DNA of 64,000 bases from Siphonodentalium dalli (lineage: Eukaryota > Mollusca > Scaphopoda > Gadilida > Siphonodentaliidae). Below are positions 51,537 through 63,385 of the stretch, piece after piece; the stretch's first letter is position 1, and each line of letters starts with the position of its first letter. The notes beneath the pieces were generated by a model. It saw nothing but the letters and a program-made list of their open reading frames with translations. It was not told the DNA's origin and searched no databases. Both the position numbers and the translations under genes were made by a program. The stretch covers positions 203,680,618-203,744,617 of the forward strand of contig CP136065.1 in NCBI GenBank assembly GCA_032622095.1. Direction: 5' to 3'.

Positions 51537-52506
51537 TAAGGGGGAGACGCACGTTTTGCATAAATCACAGTAAATCCAGCCAGAAATGGCAAGTGATTTT
51601 CAACAAAGAATTTCTCTGGATCTATATGGTGAAAAATCTTGAATTTTACATATTATGATAATTTTCATTATATATAGAATCAGAGCAATTATAAAGAGAC
51701 AATAACTATAATGGATTTTAATACATTTGAGAGGTTGAAAACATTTGTTTCGTTTCTGTCCCTTTAGGTACCGAGAACTGCCAGAAAATTTTATAATTTC
51801 AAACAACATGTCAACCATCAAATAGCTTATTGTCTTGACTCCATGAGAGGAGGCTTCATTAAATTTTGTATCACAATGTTGAGTTAGCTTTATAATTGCA
51901 TATTATAGCATCATACCCCATGTATTATAATGAAGAATAAAGCAGTCACAAATATGCCAGCCCAATGAAAACAAATGTTCAAATGTGGTGCTATCCACTC
52001 AAGCAGGGAGCAATCAACAGAAATTAGGCCACAGTGTTAAGAGATATGGTGGTCAGATTTAACTTGGTTATGAACCCATGACCCAGAACTCAACTGAGCC
52101 CAATTTTTCAATGACCAACAAGCATGGCATGAAAATTCTCAATAATAAAAAATTATTTATGGTAGTTGTCTTTCTGAATGAAAATAATCATTTAATTTCA
52201 TGAATGAAGAAAAATTAAGTCTCCTCTCATGATCTTCAGATATGATATCATGTATATATGAAATGCACTTTCGAAAAAAAATCTGTTTTACAGTAGTTCT
52301 CGGTACCTGAACACAGTGAAATTTTAAAGATTTTTCATGCCATAAAAGTAAAGTAAATGAGATTATAATAACCAAATGTCCAATGGTTCTTATGTGTGGT
52401 ACCACAATAATCTCTTGTACAAAATTTCACAAAGATATTCCTGATAGATTTAGAGAAAATACATTTTGAAATACCAGGAAATTTTGGCAAAACGTGCGTC
52501 TGACCC
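51537..52506. mobile_element. Inverted-repeat element ending AAGGG..AGACGCACGTTTTGC
   Basis: AAGGGGGAGACGCACGTTTT-GC (51538-51559) faces GCAAAACGTGCGTCTGACCC-TTAA (52487-52510), with TTAA on the right and TTATAA on the left. A second inner pair, TAGGTACCGAGAACT (51765) and AGTTCTCGGTACCTG (52296), continues the symmetry. TTAA flanks with GGG-type ends would fit Kolobok or piggyBac, but the left flank is not exact. Non-coding. Confidence 0.5.
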
Positions 52507-52510
52507 TTAA

Positions 52511-53175
52511 CTCTGATTTAGCTCGCAAACGCAATAGGTCAAATTAGAGCAAACATCGACCAATATAGCTGTAGGGGGTCAGGTTACAATACTTTACAGA
52601 TTTTTGCAGATTTCGACAAGGAACCAGTCTATTCAACAAGAGATATCGAGTGCGCGCAAATAAACAGACACGAAAGTCACAAAAACAATGATCGACGATA
52701 GCTTGGTAGCAAATTAGCAATTTCCATTCACGAAGCAGTTATATCAAATTTGAGAACAAATTCATAGAATAACATGCACTTTTATACTTCCATGAACTAG
52801 TCCTGTGTTCACCGAAAAGTTAAAAACATAGTAACCTGTCCATTTCTGCACCAATAGTACCATACGTTCTTCGTCCGCACAACCTTGGATGTCTTGGATT
52901 GGAACAGCCTCATACTCTGCAAGCCCTTGAACATTGAATGCGGTTCACCGTCACATCACGTTCTCGGTTGATACTGCATGATTCGGTAGTGAGTTAGGCT
53001 ATATACAATCATATCTACACATTTGTTCGTAGATATACTCATTGCTGCCAAATTTCAACACAAAATTGTGTGAATTTCAAAGTAATGCTAGTATTTCTCC
53101 AAATTATCATTAAGACCAGATGTTCACTAATATATGTACAGTATTATCAATAGGAATGGACCGTATAGACTGTTA
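52511..53175. other. No recognised gene
   Basis: On the minus strand about 52960-52850 an open stretch reads 'LAEYEAVPIQDIQG' and 'CADEERMVLLVQKWTG', followed by a GT. It could be an exon but no family was recognised. Confidence 0.3.
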
Positions 53176-53179
53176 TGTG

Positions 53180-53680
53180 TGTTGTTATGAGAAAAGTGTC
53201 ACACAACATTGCAGTATAGGCCTATATGGAACTCATCTACGAAATTGTTATTAGAACACTGTAGAACACGGGAAAAAGTGTCATTATTTTTCTTTTATCG
53301 GCGCCACCGAACGAATTTTCTCTTTTACATTACTACACTGCGTTAATCTTGCCCACGTGCACGGTTCAACACAATAGTATGTCAAATTCGTATTTGAAGA
53401 AGAATTGAGCATATATTTAAGTCAAAAACTGGCAACTCCGGGTATCGAATATTCATAACGGTACTTACGGTAGTGATCTAGCTCGAGTGTCAAGTACATG
53501 CCAAATTCTACTTTTAGGCTATATATATGTTTGAAGCCTACTTGTGTAAGCATGTTTAACGCCACCGAACCACAAAAGAACCGAATAAAAGCCGATAAAA
53601 AGCAATTCTTCTCGTGTTCGAATAAAATGTTCGTATAAATGTGGGGTTTCAATGTGCGACACTTTTTTCTCATAACAACC
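53180..53680. repeat. Inverted repeat, GTTGTTATGAGAAAAGTGTC
   Basis: GTTGTTATGAGAAAAGTGTC (53180-53199) faces GACACTTTTTTCTCATAACAAC (53658-53679). Inside are (A)ACACGGGAAAA/TTCTCGTGTTCG and CGCCACCGAAC on both arms. Probably a small non-autonomous element. Confidence 0.55.
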
Positions 53681-54004
53681 TATAAGCTTCATTACTTCAT
53701 TACAGTCCAGTCCACATTGGCTAACCCCAGCAAATTTAAAGTAGACTTAGTGAACATACTAGTTGTATTATAGCTTCTATTGTATGCTTGAAATGCTTAA
53801 ATTTTAAATTAGATTGCAGTGGTGGTAGGAAACGTACGGGTGTGTTCCGGTCTCTCATGTGGCCTGAATCCATTGGGGACCATAATGGAAATAAATGGTC
53901 TTAGGACTGTTTTCTTATGCTATCCCCGATGTTTTTTTGGTCACCTGTTTGTGCCGGACAACTCCTATACAGGCTCATACCCTATAAAAAACGCCATACT
54001 CATG

Positions 54005-54081
54005 CTGGGCATTGGTCAGCTACGGTGGTGGTGATGTACCACATGGTACAGCACACCCTTCCGTAGATGACCAATGTCCAG
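54005..54081. repeat. Hairpin CTGGGCATTGGTCAGCTACGG
   Basis: CTGGGCATTGGTCAGCTACGG and CCGTAGATGACCAATGTCCAG are imperfect inverted arms around a loop containing the palindrome GTACCACATGGTAC. Confidence 0.75.
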
Positions 54082-54277
54082 TAATAACTCAAATAATTTG
54101 ATATTCTAATTTCTATATCTTTACAAACTGTGTTAATCTGTCACCTGTCACATGTATATCACATAATTTATATACCATGTATTCCTGTTTTTTATCTATA
54201 CATGTAGGTTGTCCTACACAAATGTGTGTCTTAAAGACCATTAAAAAGTATCTTATCTTATCTTATCTTATCTTATG
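54082..54277 (+). repeat. LINE/SINE-like 3' tail ending in (CTTAT)n
   Basis: AAAGACCATTAAAAAGTATC followed by TTATC repeats (54250-54275) is typical of LINE 3' ends with short tandem tails. Upstream sequence has no reading frame. Confidence 0.4.
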
Positions 54278-54390
54278 AGCAAAGTACACCAGTTTCATTA
54301 TTTCTTAGAACACATGTAACTTGTATACAGTCCCTGTTATCGCGAGTGTTATTCGCCAAGCAACAAGAACTGCTTCGGGAGAAGTCTATA

Positions 54391-54850
54391 TGTGACCCGC
54401 CATATCAAATCCAGTCGTAAGTCGGGATTTTGTTTACCTGTGCCAATGCATTCTCTTAAATATGCGAGTCGACCATAGGTCGCCTCGCATATATAAGAGA
54501 ATGCTTTGGCCTAACAATTTTTTATCATTTAAAAAAAAAAAAATGTTTCTTACAATTTTTGGGACATACAATAAAAAAGATCCATTACCCTGAAGGGAGC
54601 CCCACACATATGTAGAAGCATATACAAGAGTGTCGTCTGCTCATGTTTGTCTGGGGCTCTGTATGGGTGAAATTATAAAATTGTTAAAGAATACAAGAAA
54701 AAATTCTTAAAATTGTAAAAAATAGTTAGGCCAATGCATTCTCTTATATATGCGAGGCGACCTATGGTCGACTCGCATATATAAGAGAATGCATTGGCAC
54801 AGGGTAAAACAAATCCCGACTTACGACTGGATTTGATATGGCGGGTCACA
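54391..54850. mobile_element. Hairpin-module MITE, complete copy (460 bp)
   Basis: TGTGACCCGCCATATCAAAT (54391-54410) faces ATTTGATATGGCGGGTCACA (54831-54850). TATA flanks both sides. Each terminal repeat of about 140 bp contains CCAGTCGTAAGTCGGGATT and a full hairpin module (54442-54510, 54730-54798). The centre has a GAGCCCCACACATATG...TCTGGGGCTC stem. It is nearly all palindromic and non-coding. It is the reference copy for 26643-27031. Confidence 0.88.
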
Positions 54851-54984
54851 TATATATGTGCCAGTCGAACACAATGGAGCTGTAGGGTTTTAATGTCAGA
54901 AGTGGGATGAGTCTCAGCAGCATCTTTGTTTTAGTACATTGAGATACTTCTAAAATTGCGTTGATATTGTCTACATCGTATAAT

Positions 54985-55607
54985 GCTAGGCACACATACC
55001 TACGTCAAACACATCCGAATTACGTATGCGTATATATAACGCCGCATCCGTTTTCGTCGACTACCAACATATATATATGATTTTCAATTGACCTGGACAC
55101 ATAACTGCGACAACGATTATTTGATACGACAATCGGATGCGAATAACGCATAATATATACCAACATTTTGGTAGTAATACGTATTCCGTCATCTGATAAG
55201 AGTTCGATCTCTCCGAATAATCAACAAATTCCAAGTATGACATGCCCGGGCCTCCCTGCTCACCGTGCACAAAGCGTTCTTCGTCGCCATACCGTGACAG
55301 ATCACTTTTAATCAGGTTCTGAAAGGCCCTGGCTCTTTCCGTTTTTTAACAATAGAGGATGCTTCCACATTCTTCTGTTCTTTTTCTTGCGAATGTGATG
55401 GTAAACCGAGAGGAGGAAAAACTCTTCATCACTTTATCAAGCCTCATCACTCGATGAAGACATCTTGGAGAAATGATTGGTCACGCAAATGGCAGGTACA
55501 CATACATAGCTGCGTTATTATCGTATCGTTTTCATGCGTAAATTCGCATACGTTCTACGCATACGTATAAACGCATACGATAATACGCAGGTATATGTGT
55601 GCCTAGC
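54985..55607 (-). mobile_element. Harbinger-type MITE with a transposase remnant
   Basis: GCTAGGCACACATACCTACG (54985-55004) faces CGCAGGTATATGTGTGCCTA-GC (55586-55607). Subterminal arrays of CGCATACG/CGTATGCG occur at both ends (TACGTATGCG at about 55022; CATACG x4 at 55548-55580). On the minus strand about 55470-55200 several frames give 'SDEEFFLLSVYHHIRKKKNR' + 'RMWKHPLLLK' and 'RARAFQNLIKSDLSRYGDEE' + 'RFVHGE', resembling the N-terminus of PIF/Harbinger transposases. Ends in GGCACACA also fit. TSD not resolved (TAA/TTA-rich flanks). Confidence 0.6.
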
Positions 55608-55614
55608 TTTAAAT

Positions 55615-57765
55615 AAGTAAAGTCGTCCACACAAAGCATCGCATTTATGTGAAAACAGCTTTAAGTAGTCGTCTAACAAAGCGAACAAAACGAAGAGTTG
55701 ATTGTATATATCTGCTACTTGCGTCGATAAAACAATGACTGAATATCTAGTTTAGTTGATGATGTTGAGGAATCATAAAGTTAATAATAAAAAACCCACA
55801 CCAAGAACGGGACGTATAACCGAGAACGTGGTGTGGCACGTAGGCCCTACGCACCAGATTCAAATCATCGATCTATATTTAATATAATATAGGCCCTACG
55901 TCGATGTTCAAATGAGAGTGTGAGTCCTCAGGAAAAAAATCGACGCATGTGCCACTATTACATCAGGATATGAAACACCATAGTCCAACTCACTGAAGTG
56001 CTGCAAATTTTTTCAATATGTTGAGTGAAATGTGCTCCCATCACGAACTAAGTAGTGGTTCGTTCCATCCGTTTTATTCCGATTATAACTTTTTGTCAGT
56101 CGTACCTCGTGGCTGTCGCAAAGTTTCTTTCTGGAGTGGTGTGGTTTCGGCTCAATTTATGCCACACAGACCTCAATGTTGCTGAAAATTGCCATCACGG
56201 TGATTTTCAAAGTGTCATTGTTGCATAATATGATGATAAATACCGATATAATTGTGAAAATCCATACTTATTTCAGTTGAAAAATCTTCGTCACGACATA
56301 ACTCGAAATATGGTGAGATACTTCGTTTTCGCGCGAATTGTGTCACGTGGTTCACAGAGTAGCAACCTGGGTTGGACAAGTGTTCAATTGATTTTTGGTT
56401 GCAACCAAATAAGAATCTCTGACAAATAAAAAAAATAAAAGACATGGGCTGATGCTAGGTTGGAATTTTTTCAACAGTTGGACGTCACCAGTTAGACTAA
56501 TCCTATTTGAGGGTGGTGGGGATGGTAATGGTATTTTATCAGACTTGAATTTCTGTCAAGATTGTGAATTTCTGTCTGGCTCTTGGGGACGGGGAACAGG
56601 TCAATTTGAAATTTTAAAGACTTGGCCCATGTCAGTTAGAAAATTAACAGAAATCCACCTACTTGGCTAAATAAAAATCAATTTCTCAGCCTCTTTTTTT
56701 GTTTTATTTTCATTTATTTCAAAGTTGCAATTTCTCAAACCATTAACAGGTCTGTGTCAACCCGAAATTTGACTTCTTTAGCCAAATTTGGCTATTATTA
56801 ATTACCCCTTCTGGCTACCAGAAAATCGTCTGTGATGAGTAAATTTGCGTGCATGATACTAAAACAAATTTTCCTGTTGTGAAACACATTGCCATCTGCT
56901 TTGGCACATTTGAAAACACATCTAATTAGTGTTTCGCAGAGGTAAGGCCAAATAAAAAAAGTGTTGTGGTTTGGGTTTCGTGCCAGAAAAAAATAGGGTA
57001 GGTACATGTAGGTACGGTTTTTATTATTTAAATTTTTTATTTTTTTTATTTACATGGTTGGTCCTGCACAATTTAGAAATATAATTATAATATAAAGCGG
57101 ACTATTTCGCTATGCAGTCGTATGAATACAAAACTTTCATTATCAGGTTTAATCTCTACTATACATATAGGGGGGGGGGGTGATTTTTTTTTACGAGAAG
57201 TGAGGTTGGTGGGGGATGGGGGTGGAAGGTGGGTGGGTACCCGAGGCCGGAAAAAGTTTTTGACCACTTTTTTTTCATTGACATATTTTCAACTGTTTTA
57301 AACATATTTGTTTATATGTTGTGGCTTGTTGCAATATGAGAAGCACTAATACATTCAATATTGTTATAATTGCCCCCATAAGTTGATATAAAATGGAAAA
57401 ATAGTGAATATTGTGGGGGTTGGTCCCAACATTTGTTTTTGCGCGCAATTTTTTTTAATTGTGTCTGTTCCAGCTTGCTTGGCAGTTTTTATATTGAAAA
57501 TTGTCTAGTTCACTGTGTAGTTCAATAAAAAAATACTTCAGATAGCTCTAGGGTAGGGTGAACTTCATGCAGTCTTGACAATATCAGCTAACAACTCATG
57601 ACAGAATATTACAATAATTCTTATACTTCATGACAGTCCCTTTACTCATACAGTTAGTTGATGCATGATTGTAATGTATGAAATAAGTATTTGTATCAGT
57701 GTTTGTATACTAAAATTGATTTTAAATATTGTCCATCCGCTTTCAAACTCAAAGGGTTAAACATT
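55615..57765. other. No recognised gene; small repeats
   Basis: 56452-56670 is an open frame of 72 codons with no domain. 56940-57020 (GGTAAGGCCAAATAAAAAAA, then GGGTAGGTACATGTAGGTAC) relates to the repeats near 19400 and 20480. Poly-G at about 57170 and G-rich 57200-57240. 57741-57757 (AACTCAAAGGGTTAA) matches the right end of the piggyBac MITE at 17562-17812, without a partner. Confidence 0.4.
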
Positions 57766-57769
57766 ATTT

Positions 57770-58490
57770 TAGGCCTAGTCCCAAGTGGAGCCGTCCGTCC
57801 GTCCGTCTAGCCGTCCTTCCATCCGTCCGTACGAACGTTTCAACTCATAACTTTGGTTACGCTAACTCAATTCAGTTGATCTTTGATAAACCAGCCGGGG
57901 GGACAAGATTTCCCCATAACTGCGGTTTCGTCCGCCCATTTTTTCCAGAGTTAAGCCCCTTTTTGGTTTTCTGCTACTTTTTTTGGTTTCCAGATTATAA
58001 ATTGATTTTGGATTGTTTATTTGCAAAAAACGTTTTTTTGTGTACCAATATCGCAATACAGGTCAAGGTAAAATTTCGGTTCAATCGGATAATTTTTGTG
58101 AGAGTTATGACCCTTTTTCGACTTAAAAAATTCAGTTTTTTTTTTAGAAAATTCAGTTTTCCTTCTATTTTTGTGGCACCAGACCAAATTTGAAGCTAAT
58201 ATAGAACAACATGTGGCATTTTTATAGCGCTTAACCAGAAAGTTTCTCTGATTGTACAGTTGGGGGCGTTACCTCCGCCCAGCGGTGCACTTGTTTGATT
58301 CTGCAATATTTTACACACCCTACTTTTATTCCACGTACTTTTATTTGGATTCCGAGAGTATGCTACAGGCCACATCTCTCATTCGATTGTCACCAAACTT
58401 TATATAGATCTTTAGGGGATCTCCTCTAGATGGAAACCACCAATTTGTTCCCATATTTGATAAAAAAACCTCATGTGGCCATCTTCTACA
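57770..58490 (+). repeat. Dispersed repeat copy 4
   Basis: GTCCCAAGTGGAGCCGTCCG, then TCCGTCCGTCTAGCCGTCC, and at the end CACCAAACTTTATATAGATC, ATCTCCTCTAGATGGAAACC, TCATGTGGCCATCTTCTACA. Same general type as 27061-28880. The frame 57729-58193 is a by-product. It breaks off at CAGTAATGCCCTAAGTAA (58491), which resembles the end of the element at 47471. Confidence 0.5.
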
Positions 58491-58589
58491 GTAATGCCCT
58501 AAGTAATCGACTCTTTAATCACAGCAGAATTATGGGTAACTTTTCAGGATTTAGTCTGAAATATGGCTTGTTGCCATTCATCGGATACC

Positions 58590-61090
58590 ACCAAAATACC
58601 GCGGTAATCATTTTGTACCGCGGCGGAGGGTGGTTGACCCGCGGTACTGGTATTGTATTTTTACCGTTGGTTACCGCAGGTCACCGCGTTATTGGTGTTC
58701 ATTACCGCCGTACACCGCGTTATTTTTTTCGTGACCGCATTCAATTTACCGCCAACGGCCCTCCACCGCGGAGAGAGAACACGTCTGAAACCAGGCCTCA
58801 CACGGTGGGTAAATGATTATGAATAACTTTTGTATTGAATGAATACCTGTAAGCTGCACACACGTAATGAATATAAATGAATAATATTGCAATCCGAGTA
58901 CATATGGGCAAAGTACAGGAACATGTCGGGTTTACATGTAACATATTACAAATTTACACGTACATCACGTTTAATCTCATGTCATGTATATATATGAAAT
59001 ATATTTACCAGAAAATCAGATTATTATAATATTTTTTAACCACGTCGGCGGTTTTGGAACTCGGCTATAGGTTGCTTACGGCGATTACGCAGAGCATCAT
59101 GGAGTAATAGTTTTGTTGTTGGCATCTATCTTACATATCGTCAAATGATTGCCGCCCCCGATTCCTATTTTGGTTTCCACTCATGCGGGATTTTTTGTTT
59201 TGTTTGTGTTTCCGAAATCTAAATTTCTTATAAAATGGGAGAAGTAAATCCGCCATTTATCTGAATTTAGTCGAAACCAGCGGGGACGGTGCATTAGTAA
59301 TAGTCCGATTTTAGTCTTAGAGGCTAGGGCGGTGTATATACGTTCATTGCAGAAATATTCATAATCGTTCAAATCTCCATCGACGGAAGGGAGATTTAAA
59401 AATCTATAGTTCTGTTCATATGCCAAACATTATCAGCGCGTAAATAGTATATTGTCGTCAAGACGTACGATTGTACGCATGCGTGAAATAGTAAAACAAT
59501 TTACAAACATTGGCGCCTCTAGAGTTCTTGTCGGTGGGAATAAAATTTATAATTAAGTGTGGCACCTGCCATGCAGCAAAGTTGTTATCGCCAATTTGCG
59601 TGACAAAAGACACGCGCAAAACACCAAACATTGAAAGATTTTGTTACGTGAACATTCATTGAGCTCGTGCGTGTCGGGCGGCATTGTTTGATGTGGAATT
59701 GCAACTTTTGGCGATGGTGTGCACTTGTGGTTCTCGGTGGTTCGGAGTATAAATTATATTCACATATTCCTATCTAATCACAATTCGGAAGAAAAACATG
59801 CATGGTGTTGGAAAGTGGGAAAGTTGACCTCTAAATATGTTTGTTTGGTTATATACAGAGGTTAACATTGTAACATAATTATTTTAAGTGATCGAATTCT
59901 GTGTGTTTGGGTCCTTGTTAGTTTATTCCCGATATGGTAGCAATAAAGAGCGTTCTGCGACAAATATTTATAAATAGCTATTACGTGGACAACATTTTAA
60001 AGATCGAATGAGCCTTGTCTGTTTAAAGCCACGTGGCGGTTTGCTCTCCAAAATACACATAATATTCGCAGTACCAAAATAGATCGATAAATTTTCTACA
60101 TGCATTATGTAAGCTAAACGGACGCATTGAAGTAATGAAAATGCAAGTGTCCAAAACACAAAACAGCCATTCGCGCGTCAATACTTATTTCACCCATTGA
60201 GGCCAGTTATAAAAAGACATGACAACATCTTAAGTGTCCCGTGTCCTATATTAACAGAGTCTATACCAGCTGGAGTATGACGTAATCAGTGACACATGCT
60301 TTTGCACAGATGTATTTGTTTTCCCTGGATATACGACAGCTCCACGTTGTGTCTTTTATTGCTAAGACAATAATTCCCTTTATACGAACAAATGGTGTTT
60401 GTGATTTGAAGTTAATGAATGTCAATAAAGTTAACAACTATATTTATTCTGGGAACTATTTAAATATCGTTATCATTCAATTTGGGGGTCACGTACATCT
60501 GAACATTAATATAGACTATAGATACGGGATTTACCGAGCTGTCTAAAATGGCCGAAATCATTTGTTCCCTTCCCGATAACCCACACTGCTCACAAAATAG
60601 TGTCATTCACGGGAATTTTGGGCAATAAAACAAAAAGACCAGAAGTGTTATAATATTTTAATAGTTAATTTAAAAATTACTTTCTCAAAGGAACTTATAC
60701 TTACCTTTACTTAATCTGGAAGCCGGGTATATTTCCTGATACTCGGCTTTCATCTATTTCAATATTTTAATAATACACTTCACGGTACACAATCATGGAC
60801 GGAGATCGTGAGAACGGCCGTCCTATTTTGGAAGATTGACAGTCAGACATTGAATCCCGTCATTAATCTCGCTACAAAAATGCTACCGTTTAGCGGTAAT
60901 GTCACCGCGTTTGTGCGGTGCATTACTGTGTGCCACCGCGGGTACCAACATTCGTCACCGCTGGTAGTGCGGTAGTACCGCGAACGTCGCGGTGGTACCG
61001 CAGTACGTGCGTGGTAGTGCAACCGCGAATCGGCGGTATGTCGCGGTATTGCACCGCGGTATTAACGCATGTACACCTCGTTAAAAAATG
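58590..61090. mobile_element. Element with ACCGCGGTA arrays at both ends
   Basis: 58600-58790 contains about ten ACCGCGGT/GACCGC/TACCGCGG variants, and 60872-61070 contains about fifteen. The 2-kb interior is AT-rich. The arrangement resembles the subterminal arrays of the elements at 47471, 45308 and 13787, but terminal repeats and target duplication were not found. The minus-strand frame 59181-59426 (MAYEQNYRFLNLPSVDGDLN...) is unrecognised. Confidence 0.5.
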
Positions 61091-62820
61091 TCGCTTAATT
61101 TGAGCAGTGCTGTATGGTTGAAATCTGGTATTGCATAAACATTTTAACTTTCTGCATTCATTATTGCTCCATTAACTGTAATGTACGACATTATCCCCTT
61201 TCCATTGCAAGTAGAGTTACAGTGACATTGACACTTTCACAAGTTTTGTATATGAATATGAGACCTGATATTTCAGCCCACTCTATCTCAAAGCCCCAAC
61301 TTTTCATTACCAGGAGAAATGCTGGATCATCATGTGGATCATCTACTAATCAACATTTGTCTGACCAACCATGAGTTCTACTTTAAACAAAACGTGGGGA
61401 AATTAAGCTGTGTTTGGAAACAATGACGAGCCGCTGTATATCCGACAGATGAACAGGACTGCTGCGGAGACAATATACAGCGAAACTGTTTTGAAAAACC
61501 ATTGAACATCTTCAGCAATTAGTGGCCAGGAAAATTTGAAGCGTTGACATTTGTTTAGGGATGCCAAACAAGGATTAAAGGAAGATTTGGTGAGTCTATG
61601 CCCGATCCTGCAACAGCGGATCAACAGCTGGGAAATGTTTGAAATTAACTGTCAATTTGATCAGATTAGTGTTATATAGTGTTAGCAGTTATAAACTGTA
61701 ATGGAGGCATATGGTTGGATCAAAATTATCAATTAGTTTTTACTTGTTGTGACACCGCATACATGTAGCTGGTTGCTTCCTATATTTTCAGAGGTGTTTG
61801 CTAAACCCTTCCTTTGCTAAATGGATTCTCCCACCCTGATATAAAAGTATATATTGAAATGGTTTATTGATAATACAAGTGCTGAAGGATTCCTATTCAT
61901 TGGTGGGAAATGTTCATACAATACAATTCAGTCGAAGGGCTATAGTAATGACCCTTATCCATGTGTCCGTCCACGTGTCGGGCCGGAACATTGTCCAAGC
62001 CTGTATTCTGTCATTTTCCTGTCAATTTAAAAAAAACTTGGCACATATATGAAACAGCACGGGAACCTTCGCACCTGCAATTTGGAGTTCGGTTGGACTT
62101 ATTTTGGTGGAGTTACTGCTCTTTTTCGACATAGAATCGTACATACTGGGATACATCTTTGCTCGAACTGTGTTCTTAGAATTCTGTTGAATCAGTGTTG
62201 ATGTTCTGCCAATTCAAGGTTATATTTTGACTTTTTAAGAGTTTTTTCAGATTTGGTTATTTGAATGCAGGTCAGTTATAAGAAAATGCACAAGTAATTA
62301 TGCCATATAATATATTTCTTCAAATGAAGCCACCATGTTGGGAGAACTCTGTGGCCAAGCGGCCTTTATTCATCTGGAGGGATGTTCAGGTTATGTAAGC
62401 AGAGAAACAAACAAAACAAGTGCAGAAGAATTCCTACTAATTGGAGGGAAGTGTTTAGATAATAAGTTCAATGAATGACCTTTGTTGAAATTATTATCTG
62501 AACATTCCGTAAGGGAACTAGTCGTCATAGAGTATTTAGAAATTAAGGGTTAACCGAAATTGAGCTATAACTATGTCCATATTAATTAGTTCATTGAATG
62601 AGTTAGGATGATGTGATTGTTCTCTCACTCAGGTCTCGGTTATTACATGGGAGACAACTCTAATGTGTGATGGCCAAGGTACTCTGCAGCGATGGCTCCA
62701 CATCACTGGAACACACACACCTTACAGCTTGATAGAGAACCACAGTAGCGCATGCACTAGTAAGATGGATTTCAGGTAACATTGCTTATTTAGTGATCAA
62801 GTCTGCAAATAGTGTGTGTC
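61091..62820. other. No recognised gene; diverged direct repeat
   Basis: ACAAGTGCTGAAGGATTCCT (61877) and ACAAGTGCAGAAGAATTCCT (62418), each followed by ATTGGtGGGAAaTGTT, start two diverged copies about 540 bp apart. The frame 61114-61374 has no domain. Confidence 0.4.
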
Positions 62821-62823
62821 ATT

Positions 62824-62917
62824 TACAGAATGAGGTTATCAGATGGTGAATTTAGTGATGCTGTCGCACACAGTGGGCTACCATCGCCAAATTCACCCTC
62901 TGGGACCTCATTCTGCT
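62824..62917. repeat. AGAATGAGGT palindrome, copy
   Basis: ACAGAATGAGGTTATCAGAT, GGTGAATTTAGTGATGCT ... CGCCAAATTCACCCTCTGGG, ACCTCATTCTGC. Same design as one half of 32616-32869. Confidence 0.75.
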
Positions 62918-63119
62918 TAGTCTCATCTTCTGGGAACTATCTATAGTTTCAAATTAACATTGTTAGTTTAGTTACTTTTTTCTTTGGGCTAGTTTCTATA
63001 TCGCCTAATTTTGCTAAATATAAAATGCATAATGGAGGTGACTTATGGGTGAACATCACCAACTTCAACTGGGGAAATTCAATCTGATCTTATGTATCCC
63101 ATAGCAGTTGAGGCCTAAG

Positions 63120-63205
63120 AAGAATGAGGTTCCCAGAGTGTGAAATTGGTGATGGGGATAGTTCCACTAGATTCACCCTCTGGGGGATCTCATTCTACAA
63201 TTGAC
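63120..63205. repeat. AGAATGAGGT palindrome, diverged copy
   Basis: AGAATGAGGTTCCCAGAGTG, TGAAATTGGTGATGG ... AGATTCACCCTCTGGGGGAT-CTCATTCT. Confidence 0.65.
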
Positions 63206-63290
63206 ATATTTTATTTGCAGACTTAATCAGGGCTTGATAATGATTTTCAGCATTTATTAAATACTGAAGAAAGAAGACATGATTAAAGAA

Positions 63291-63385
63291 ATGAACACAA
63301 TATCAGACTCTACATGATAACTGTGAACAAATGTCAGGAATGAACACAATATCAGACTCTACTTGATAACTGAACAAATGTCGGG
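63291..63385 (+). repeat. Tandem duplication, about 50 bp
   Basis: ATGAACACAATATCAGACTC-TAC(A/T)TGATAACTG...AACAAATGTC is present twice in tandem. Confidence 0.85.

Noticed and set aside
53819-54034. Small Cys-containing secreted protein
   Set aside because: No signal peptide or family pattern. The frame ends in a hairpin repeat and is followed by a LINE-like tail.
57729-58193. 154-codon protein gene
   Set aside because: The frame lies across a dispersed repeat with CCGTCCGTCC runs, has no domain and includes homopolymer-driven K/F tracts.
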